Shown: one piece after another, positions 57,853 to 64,000 of the stretch
Position numbering within the stretch: the stretch's first letter is position 1
How the letters are laid out: every line of letters begins with the position of its first letter
NCBI RefSeq assembly: GCF_002327185.1
Contig: NZ_CP018624.1
Span: 1,736,001-1,800,000 of the forward strand
Origin: Clostridium chauvoei
Lineage (GTDB): Bacteria > Bacillota > Clostridia > Clostridiales > Clostridiaceae
Reading direction: 5' to 3'
DNA length: 64,000 bases
Position numbers and translations under genes: made by a program
Notes under the pieces: model-generated
What the model was told of the DNA's origin: nothing
Seen by the model: only the letters and a program-made list of their open reading frames with translations
Databases searched by the model: none

Positions 57853-57890
57853 AAAAAATCTTTATAAACTTAAGTCTATAAAGATTTTTT
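57853..57890 (-). terminator. Terminator of the DUF969-to-GGCT operon
   Basis: Stem AAAAATCTTTATA / TATAAAGATTTTT with a 9-nt loop and T-run on the minus strand, 9 bp past the gamma-glutamylcyclotransferase stop. Confidence 0.8.
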
Positions 57891-57898
57891 ATTTTAAT

Positions 57899-58339
57899 TT
57901 ATTCAATACCACTATATTGTTTATATAATTTCCAATCTCCACTATTAACTAATATAGCTTCTTTATCGAAATTTATATCTTTTTCTTTGTTATATATATA
58001 AGAATAACATAATTCCTTAGTTCCATCTTCATATAATACTTCTACTAAATCCTTATTATATTCATTACTTGGATTTCCTTTAGAAATAAAACCTTCCATT
58101 TCATCTACTGCACTCATGACTTCATTATAATCTGATAATGTCATAACTTCTCCATAAACTTCACCATGACCTTTTAGTACTGCTGGATATCCTTTATATG
58201 GCATATGATATAGAATAAAATCCTTTACTTTAGCTGGTCTATTTTTAATTACTTTACCCTTTAAATACTTATTATAATTAAAGAAGCCTTCTCTTAAACT
58301 ACCATATGTAAATACTTTAATTTGGTCTTTTTCTAGCAA
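57899..58339 (-). CDS. Gamma-glutamylcyclotransferase-like protein
   Basis: A 146-residue GGCT/AIG2-fold protein. [18 protein letters not shown] (about 9) has the substrate-binding YGSL loop, and the catalytic Glu lies in SAVDEMEGF (about 79). The family converts gamma-glutamyl-amino acids to 5-oxoproline plus amino acid. The TTG at 58339 follows GGTGG and overlaps the pcp stop by seven bases, so it is translationally coupled to a pyroglutamyl peptidase. The substrate in bacteria is not established. Confidence 0.82.
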   Translation of the reverse strand: MLEKDQIKVFTYGSLREGFFNYNKYLKGKVIKNRPAKVKDFILYHMPYKGYPAVLKGHGEVYGEVMTLSDYNEVMSAVDEMEGFISKGNPSNEYNKDLVEVLYEDGTKELCYSYIYNKEKDINFDKEAILVNSGDWKLYKQYSGIE

Positions 58340-58974
58340 ATAGTTCCACCTACAGCCTTTACATCTTTATCATTTTCAACGGCTGCTTTAATACATAATT
58401 CTAAACCTTTAGTTATATCCTCTAATGACATATATGGAGTATTAGCTTTTGAAAGTACTTGTGATGAAATATAAGGTACATGGATAAAGCCACCTTTTTT
58501 ATTTGGATATTTTTTATTTATCAAATATAATATTCCATACATAACATGATTACAGACAAAAGTTCCTGCTGTATTAGATAAACTAGCTGGTAAACCACCT
58601 TCTATAACTTCTTTAACCATAGCTTTAACTGGCAAATTAGAAAAATATGCATTTTCCCCATCTTCAAATATATTTATATCTAAAGGTTGATTTCCTTCAT
58701 TATCTTTTATTCTTGCATCATCTATATTAATAGCAACTCTTTCTGGTGTTATTCCAAATCTTCCTCCTGCTTGACCAACAGAAATTATAATATCAGGATT
58801 TTCTTTTATTATTGTTTCTTCAATCTTTTCAAGAGATTTTTTAAAGACTGTTGGAATTTCTAATTTTATTATTTCTGCTCCTGCTATTATCTCTGGAAGC
58901 TTCTTAACAGCTTCTAAAGCTGGATTTATTGCTTCTCCTCCAAAAGGATCAAACCCTGTTATTAATACTTTCAT
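58333..58974 (-). CDS. pcp: Pyrrolidone-carboxylate peptidase (pyroglutamyl peptidase I)
   Basis: Cytosolic C15 cysteine peptidase of 213 residues releasing N-terminal 5-oxoproline from peptides. It starts [20 protein letters not shown]. The catalytic Glu lies in [17 protein letters not shown] (about 82), Cys in [15 protein letters not shown] (about 142), and His in [10 protein letters not shown] (about 165). The ATG at 58974 follows AGGAGAG; the earlier ATG at 58995 overlaps that site. It sits between DUF979 and the gamma-glutamylcyclotransferase gene, with an 11-nt or smaller gap to each, so the operon is tight. Confidence 0.95.
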   Translation of the reverse strand: MKVLITGFDPFGGEAINPALEAVKKLPEIIAGAEIIKLEIPTVFKKSLEKIEETIIKENPDIIISVGQAGGRFGITPERVAINIDDARIKDNEGNQPLDINIFEDGENAYFSNLPVKAMVKEVIEGGLPASLSNTAGTFVCNHVMYGILYLINKKYPNKKGGFIHVPYISSQVLSKANTPYMSLEDITKGLELCIKAAVENDKDVKAVGGTIC

Positions 58975-59005
58975 TCTCTCATCTCTCCTATTCATATATT
59001 AATTT

Positions 59006-59935
59006 TTAAAAAGCTAAAAAATACATTAATGGTATATGTATTAGTAATAAAACTATTGCATAAACAGCTTGTGCCTTTATTACTCCATTATTATCTTCAA
59101 TATCTAATAAAACTACAGGAAGTATATTGAAATTAGCCGCCATAGGTGTTAATAATGTTCCACAGAATCCTGCTGTCATAGCTATAGCTGATGCTACTAT
59201 AGGATCTCCTCCTTGTGCAAAAACAAACGGTACTCCTATACCAGCTGTAATAACAGTAAAAGCTGCAAAGGCATTTCCCATTATTGCCGTAAATAAAGCC
59301 ATTCCTATACAATAAGCAGTTATTCCAATCCATACATTTCCTTCTGGTATTACACCTGAAATCATATTTGAAATAACATCGCCAACTCCTGCTGCTGTAA
59401 ATAAAGCTCCTAAAGATGCTAACAATTGTGGTAATATTGCTGTTGATCCTATTGCTTGTAACATTCTATCACTGTCTACTATAGCTTCCTGTGGCTTTGC
59501 TCCTGTAATAATAAACGTTATAACTATAGCTACTATTGCTGATATTCCTATAGCTGTAACACCTGATAATTGAGTAAATTGTGCTATTGCAAGTGCTACA
59601 AAAGCTATTATTAAAGAAGGAAAAAATATCTTAATTCCAATTTTTTCGGCTTTTATTCTCGCAAAAGATTCATCTAATTGCTTTATTGTTCCTACATTTA
59701 TTTGATTAAATGCGCCTAAAATTCCGATAACTACTATTAATCCTCCAACAATAACTGAAGGAATAAATTCTCCAAATATAAATATTGCTGCTAATATACC
59801 CCAAAATGAAGCTGTACCTAATCTTGTTTTATGATTTTTATCTTTCAATGTATATATCATTGTGATAAGCATCATAATTCCAACCATAATATAAAATGTA
59901 TTTAACAAAATGTTTGAAAGTTGCTCTATATTCAT
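59006..59935 (-). CDS. DUF979 membrane protein
   Basis: A 309-residue protein with about nine hydrophobic segments, DUF979 family. Characteristic stretches: SDRMLQAIGSTAILPQLLASLGALF (about 155-179) and MAANFNILPVVLLDIEDNNGVIKAQAVY (about 264-291). It is encoded directly after DUF969 (stop and start adjoin) and before pcp. This pairing is one I recall from other Firmicutes. The two may form one transporter; function is not proven. Confidence 0.85.
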   Translation of the reverse strand: MNIEQLSNILLNTFYIMVGIMMLITMIYTLKDKNHKTRLGTASFWGILAAIFIFGEFIPSVIVGGLIVVIGILGAFNQINVGTIKQLDESFARIKAEKIGIKIFFPSLIIAFVALAIAQFTQLSGVTAIGISAIVAIVITFIITGAKPQEAIVDSDRMLQAIGSTAILPQLLASLGALFTAAGVGDVISNMISGVIPEGNVWIGITAYCIGMALFTAIMGNAFAAFTVITAGIGVPFVFAQGGDPIVASAIAMTAGFCGTLLTPMAANFNILPVVLLDIEDNNGVIKAQAVYAIVLLLIHIPLMYFLAF

Positions 59936-60643
59936 TTATTTATCTCCCTCTTTATTATTTTTAATTCCATATTTTTTAGATAATTTTACATCTAAATAAA
60001 TATTTTGAATTACACCTAATAAAAATGCGATTATAGCTACTGGTATAGAAGCCTTTGCTACTGCTAAAGTATCAACATTTTGTCCTATTCCTGGTAAGTT
60101 TAAAGTTGCAAGAGTACTTGCGATTAAAAGAACTCCTGAATTAGCCATAAAAACATTTTGTCCAAAGAAATTACCATAATTATCTGTTGCTGCTGCATAA
60201 GCTTTTATCATATCTTCATCTTTTTTATCGATTTCACCATACTTTGCAATAGCTGCTCCTTGAGCCATAGGATTAATTAATGGTCGAACAAATTGAGGAT
60301 GTCCTCCAAGTTTTACTGATAAAGTACTTGCTAATTCTCTAATAAATAAATAACCTGAAAGTAATTTTCCTGTAGAAAGACCCTTTACTTTTTCTATAAG
60401 TATAATGGCCATTTGCTTTAATCCATACCTCTCACATAAACCTATAACAGGTAAAGTTAATAAAAATAAACACATTTCTCTTTTTGCAACAAAAGTTTCT
60501 CCTAAAGTACTTAGAATTTCTACAAAACTCATATCTGCAATAAGCCCAGTTACAATTCCTGCTGATATAATAACTGCAATGGTATTTAACTTTAATGCAA
60601 ATCCAATTATTATAATCAAAATCCCTATTAATGCCATACTCAT
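59936..60643 (-). CDS. DUF969 membrane protein
   Basis: A 235-residue protein with about six hydrophobic segments, DUF969 family. KLGGHPQFVRPLINPMAQGAA (about 111-131) and AATDNYGNFFGQNVFMANSGVLL (about 150-172) are the characteristic stretches; GHPQF and PLINPM lie in a loop that could bind substrate. It is the first gene of the DUF969-DUF979-pcp-GGCT operon. A -10-like TATAAT lies at about 60690 but the -35 is unclear. Probably a transporter subunit for pyroglutamate or related compounds (inference). Confidence 0.85.
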   Translation of the reverse strand: MSMALIGILIIIIGFALKLNTIAVIISAGIVTGLIADMSFVEILSTLGETFVAKREMCLFLLTLPVIGLCERYGLKQMAIILIEKVKGLSTGKLLSGYLFIRELASTLSVKLGGHPQFVRPLINPMAQGAAIAKYGEIDKKDEDMIKAYAAATDNYGNFFGQNVFMANSGVLLIASTLATLNLPGIGQNVDTLAVAKASIPVAIIAFLLGVIQNIYLDVKLSKKYGIKNNKEGDK

Positions 60644-60846
60644 TTCCCTTTCCTTTTATATATTTTATTTTTTGTATATTTATAAATTATATAGGTTTAT
60701 TCTGAAAATTTCTACAGAAAAATTTACCATTATACATTTTTCTTCCGTATTTACAGTTAAATTATTAAAAATCTAATTTTATTTTTAATAATTATGTATT
60801 TTTTAAAAACAATATGTTCTTACTATCATAATCAAATATCTTAGTT

Positions 60847-61782
60847 TTAAGCTTTAATAATACTATTTAGAACCATTCCAATTACCACCAAAGTTATTCC
60901 AACTATCCCAATAGTTGTTGGAATTTTATCATTTAATATAAAAATCCCTCCTAAAAGTGTAAATATTACTTCACCAGCTTGAGTTGATTCTATTATTGCT
61001 AGTTTATGTACATTATTACTTACCATTTCCGTAGCTTTGAAAAATAATATAGTTGCAATAACCCCAGAAAATATAGCAACTATAAAAGATTGAACTACTT
61101 GTCCCTTGCTTGGAAGCCCTACAGTTATTGTGCCCCAAATTGATATAAATAACCAAAAAGGTATACTACATAAAGTCATTCCAAATACTCTTTGAAATGT
61201 AGTAAATTCATTTTTACAAATTTCCATCATCTTACGATTACCAAGTGGATAAGCAAATGCCGCTATAATTACAGGTATAATTACTAAAAATGTTTTGCTT
61301 CCTGAAATATCTTTTGCTTCTTCAAACATCATAAGAAATATTCCTAATAATATTATTGATGACATCATTAAGGATTTTTTAGGAATACTATTTCTTACAT
61401 ATACTGTACTTTCTCCAACTTTTACTTTTTCCATAAACAATGGTGACATAAGAGCTCCTGCTACTATAGTTATTTGCCAAGTTCCTGCAACTAACCATGA
61501 AGCACCATATTCTGATGCAAAACTAAGTGGTGCATAAAATAATCCAAATCCTACTGTACTCCAGATAATCCATTGAATAGGTCTTTTTAAAATATCCCTT
61601 ATCACTACTTTTAATTGATTGTTTAAAATCATAATAATAAATAAAATTGGTAACATGAAAATATATCTAAGAGATGAACTCCATAGCCAACTTCCTCCAT
61701 CAATATTCATTTGCCTATTTAATATAAATGTTAATGAAAAAAATAAAGATGACCCAATTCCAAATATAACTGCTTTCTTCAA
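60847..61782 (-). CDS. DMT-superfamily transporter (EmrE-like, multidrug resistance efflux type)
   Basis: A 311-residue protein with about ten hydrophobic segments in two EamA-like halves. GSSLFFSLTFILNRQMN (about 10) and the second-half EMVSNNVHKLAIIESTQAGEVIFTLLGG (about 254-281) are family-typical. It may export drugs or metabolites. TTG start at 61782 behind GGGGGGAATAAAT. It diverges from an XRE-cupin regulator, which probably controls it. Confidence 0.85.
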   Translation of the reverse strand: MKKAVIFGIGSSLFFSLTFILNRQMNIDGGSWLWSSSLRYIFMLPILFIIMILNNQLKVVIRDILKRPIQWIIWSTVGFGLFYAPLSFASEYGASWLVAGTWQITIVAGALMSPLFMEKVKVGESTVYVRNSIPKKSLMMSSIILLGIFLMMFEEAKDISGSKTFLVIIPVIIAAFAYPLGNRKMMEICKNEFTTFQRVFGMTLCSIPFWLFISIWGTITVGLPSKGQVVQSFIVAIFSGVIATILFFKATEMVSNNVHKLAIIESTQAGEVIFTLLGGIFILNDKIPTTIGIVGITLVVIGMVLNSIIKA

Positions 61783-61805
61783 ATTTATTCCCCCCTTGTT
61801 TTATA

Positions 61806-61909
61806 TACAATATTCCGTATGTCATATTATATTATATATGTTATATTGTACAACCTATGTTTTACAATATCAATCTAATATTATAAAATAATATATGTTA
61901 AAACATACA
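61806..61909. promoter_or_regulatory. Candidate operators between the DMT and XRE-cupin genes
   Basis: TACAATAT occurs at 61806-61813 and 61863-61870, and its reverse complement ATATTGTA at 61843-61850, so the latter two form an inverted repeat with a 12-bp spacer. A separate palindrome TATGTTAAAACATA lies at 61896-61909. They lie in the divergent gap where the regulator would act on both genes. Confidence 0.45.
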
Positions 61910-61929
61910 AATTCTAATAGGAGATTAAA

Positions 61930-62487
61930 ATGAAAAATTTAAATTTAATTATAGGCAATAAACTTAAAAATATAAGAAACAATCGTAATTTAAGCTTAGA
62001 TGAGTTATCCAAAATAACAGGCGTAAGTAAGGCTATGCTTGGTCAAATAGAGCGTGGTCAATCAAATCCTACAGTTTCTACTCTATGGAAGATTGCAAAT
62101 GGTTTAAAAGTATCTTTTTCTTTGTTTATTGAAGAGAGTCAAAATGACCTTCAAATTATACATCAAAATGAAATAACTCCAATAATCGAAGATAATGAAA
62201 AAATGAGTTTATACCCAATATTTCCTTTTGATGTTAATAAAGGCTTTGAAATTTTTACAATAGAACTAAACCCTGGCTGTAATCATATATCTCCACCTCA
62301 CAATGATGGTGTAGAAGAATATATAATAGTTACTGAAGGTGAAGTTATTATTGATATAGATTCAGAATCCTTTGAACTTAAAAAAGGATCTTCAATTAGA
62401 TTTAAAGCTAATAAAACTCATACATATAAAAATATAAAAGAAAATAAAGCAGTATTTCAAAATATAATAAACTATTCTAAAATATAA
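61930..62487 (+). CDS. XRE-cupin transcriptional regulator
   Basis: A 185-residue regulator: an N-terminal XRE helix-turn-helix (about 8-63; SLDELSKITGVSKAMLGQIERGQSNPTVSTLW) and a C-terminal cupin domain (about 100-180; SPPHNDGVEEYIIVTEGEV). Cupin His/Glu residues are only partly kept (one His), so a metal site is uncertain; a small ligand is likely. ATG 61930 after AGGAG. It is divergent from the DMT transporter, which it probably regulates along with itself. Confidence 0.9.
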   Translation: MKNLNLIIGNKLKNIRNNRNLSLDELSKITGVSKAMLGQIERGQSNPTVSTLWKIANGLKVSFSLFIEESQNDLQIIHQNEITPIIEDNEKMSLYPIFPFDVNKGFEIFTIELNPGCNHISPPHNDGVEEYIIVTEGEVIIDIDSESFELKKGSSIRFKANKTHTYKNIKENKAVFQNIINYSKI

Positions 62488-62514
62488 CTTTTTATTTTAG
62501 GGTTACTTAAAATA

Positions 62515-62556
62515 AATAGCACCTAGTAAAATTAAAATTTCTTACTAAGTGCTATT
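62515..62556. terminator. Bidirectional terminator
   Basis: AATAGCACCTAGTAA / TTACTAAGTGCTATT (one mismatch) between the convergent XRE-cupin and DUF2812 genes. Confidence 0.75.
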
Positions 62557-62583
62557 GCTATATCCTCTTTGTAAAGTAATATA

Positions 62584-63891
62584 TTATTCCTTAAATACCT
62601 TTTCATAAAATTTATTTAATAATTCATCTTCACTTAAAATTTCATTCCAATCATTAATCTCAATAATTTTATTATCTGAAATCATTAAATAAGTATTTCT
62701 ATTTTCTTGTTTATAAACTTGTATTTCTGATGGAAGATTTGTTTCCTTTTTTATATATTTTATATTAATTTCTTTTAACCACTTCATTTTCTTATTAATA
62801 GCGTATTCTACAGTCCATTTATAATTACTTTCAAATAAATCATAACTTAAATCAATCTTTTCTCCTTTAACACTATAATATAATCTAGATGCTAAAACCC
62901 CATTTTTTTCATCAATATATTTACCCTCATCATTTATACTCTTATCATTAAAATCATTTAAAACTATTGGATAATTTTCTTCTTCAATTTTACTATCCCT
63001 TGAATTAATTTTTGAAAAAACTTCACTAAAAATTAATGTGTTAAGCCCAATAAAAATAACTACTGTAAAAATAACATAAACTAATATGTTTAAAGTTTTT
63101 TTATCTTTACAATTGCTTCTACTTATAAAATTCATTATTATAGATAATAAACCTGTTGCTAATAAAGTTACTACTAACACTTTTAACATATACGCTTCTC
63201 CAATTATACCCATGTATATAATTAACGATAGCATTAATAGTATACTTATATTATTAAGAACTAATCTAATCTTCATTGCTTTAAAGCAGTTATAAGACAC
63301 AACTTCTCCTTTTTTTAAAGCACTTTTCCCCTTAACACCCCAAATAACAAAGTTAACTACTCCTATTATTCCATGTATTATAAATATAGATAAAATAAAT
63401 AATAAAAATATTTGCATATCATTTGCTAAGAAGTTTGCTTCATAACTTCCAAATGTGCTTATATATTGAGTAAATCCAACTGATAATATAATAATTAAAC
63501 TTGATAAAACATACTTTAAAGATGCTTTAAAAATACAATTAAACTTTTCCTCTTCATCAGTATGTATGGGATTATTGCTTAAGTCACTTTCACTACAATA
63601 AATTTGTATTTTTTCTCTTTCGCAAACAAATTCCCATCCTGCTGCTTTACAATATTCTCTGTATTCTAATGCACTCTCACTATTTTTCCCATCAAAAAAT
63701 GATATCTTATCCATTATATCTACTGAATATTTTATTTTCTTAGGCTCTATCCTCTTAAATTTCAATAGATATCCTCTCATATTTTTTAACTTCCATCCCT
63801 TTAAAGCCATTTCTTCTAAATAATTTTCTAAAGCTTTATATTCATAAGGTAATAGATTAAATAAAACCCATTTAGTATTTCCTATCGTCAT
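62584..63891 (-). CDS. DUF2812 membrane protein
   Basis: A 435-residue protein. The N-terminal DUF2812 domain (about 10-105; GWKLKNMRGYLLKFKRIEPKK and a WEFVCEREKIQIY end) is followed by about five membrane helices (about 130-300) and an extracytoplasmic tail. Such proteins are usually encoded beside a PadR regulator and this one is: the PadR stop lies 20 bp inside this gene's start. ATG 63891 follows GGGGGAG; the ATG at 63897 is too close to it. Function unknown, probably envelope-stress related. Confidence 0.85.
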   Translation of the reverse strand: MTIGNTKWVLFNLLPYEYKALENYLEEMALKGWKLKNMRGYLLKFKRIEPKKIKYSVDIMDKISFFDGKNSESALEYREYCKAAGWEFVCEREKIQIYCSESDLSNNPIHTDEEEKFNCIFKASLKYVLSSLIIILSVGFTQYISTFGSYEANFLANDMQIFLLFILSIFIIHGIIGVVNFVIWGVKGKSALKKGEVVSYNCFKAMKIRLVLNNISILLMLSLIIYMGIIGEAYMLKVLVVTLLATGLLSIIMNFISRSNCKDKKTLNILVYVIFTVVIFIGLNTLIFSEVFSKINSRDSKIEEENYPIVLNDFNDKSINDEGKYIDEKNGVLASRLYYSVKGEKIDLSYDLFESNYKWTVEYAINKKMKWLKEINIKYIKKETNLPSEIQVYKQENRNTYLMISDNKIIEINDWNEILSEDELLNKFYEKVFKE

Positions 63892-64000
63892 AAACATCTC
63901 CCCCTAAAAGCATTTTTCCGTCATCAACTAAAATTAGTAATCTTTTATACTCTTCCCGTAATATCTCTAATCCCTTTTCCGTAATAATATAACTTCTCTT
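63872..64000 (-). CDS. PadR-family regulator, N-terminus beyond the window
   Basis: The last 42 residues of a PadR-type winged-helix regulator are visible. RSYIITEKGLEILREEYKRL is the beta-wing and the long C-terminal helix that mediates dimerisation. The stop at 63874-63872 overlaps the DUF2812 start region by 20 bp, showing translational coupling. PadR proteins typically repress the adjoining membrane-protein gene. The beginning lies past 64000. Confidence 0.8.
   Translation of the reverse strand, partial: KRSYIITEKGLEILREEYKRLLILVDDGKMLLGGDVYDDRKY

Noticed and set aside
60760..60793. Perfect 13-bp AT-only hairpin after the DMT gene as a terminator
   Set aside because: It has no GC pair in the stem core beyond A/T and no T-run on the minus strand after it, so I did not call it.

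Overview
The window comes from the chromosome of an AT-rich, endospore-forming anaerobe, most likely Clostridium sensu stricto. The reasons are pyruvate:ferredoxin oxidoreductase with flavodoxin, an alpha/beta-type small acid-soluble spore protein, many TTG/GTG starts with strong AAGGAGG-type ribosome sites, T-box and PyrR RNA control, and a set of small Clostridium-type hypothetical proteins. I saw no rRNA, tRNA, CRISPR array or prophage. One complete insertion sequence is present.

Region by region. 1-3.4 kb: a class IV aminotransferase (cut by the edge) with a HAD phosphatase, then a PHP phosphoesterase with a class I aminotransferase. 3.5-9.8 kb: a Cys/His-repeat DUF1292 protein, pyruvate:ferredoxin oxidoreductase, flavodoxin, MurG and a spore protein. 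10-21 kb: RecJ, the parE-parC-DJ-1 operon, a processive glycosyltransferase and glutamate dehydrogenase. 21-26 kb: UV-damage endonuclease, a membrane protein, rhomboid protease and oligoendopeptidase F. 26-29.4 kb: a zinc/manganese-type ABC importer facing a Fur/Zur-type repressor, then an MntP/YtaF protein. 29.5-41.7 kb: PPi-type phosphofructokinase, a cysteine-desulfurase-like enzyme, two Asn-rich/DUF4397 proteins, a MacAB-like exporter, an ABC-F protein, dUTPase and a GGDEF-EAL protein. 41.8-45.2 kb: a uracil permease gene split by a 1755-bp IS, behind a tandem PyrR leader. 45.2-53.7 kb: polysaccharide deacetylase, a Trp T-box with trpP, a MATE exporter, three very small genes, a decayed HAD gene, a TtcA-like enzyme and a flavin oxidase. 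53.8-57.8 kb: a CstA transporter with a LytTR regulator and a broken LytS-type kinase. 57.9-60.6 kb: DUF969, DUF979, pyroglutamyl peptidase and gamma-glutamylcyclotransferase. 60.8-64 kb: a DMT exporter diverging from an XRE-cupin regulator, then DUF2812 and a PadR regulator cut by the edge.

The points most worth attention are these. (1) A leader with two perfect PyrR-binding motifs precedes the uracil permease; the first sits on a terminator/antiterminator and the second on a Shine-Dalgarno-sequestering switch. (2) A compact operon encodes two membrane DUF proteins and two different 5-oxoproline-releasing enzymes. (3) Three direct repeats spaced exactly 20 bp lie upstream of cstA beside its LytTR regulator, whose partner kinase carries two single-base losses at A-runs. 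(4) A 37-bp IS-end-like palindrome sits in the loop of the znuB/fur terminator. (5) An ABC ATPase appears to start at CTG, and another has Cys in place of the Walker A Gly.

All statements come from reading the sequence. Family names rest on motif recognition, not on searches.
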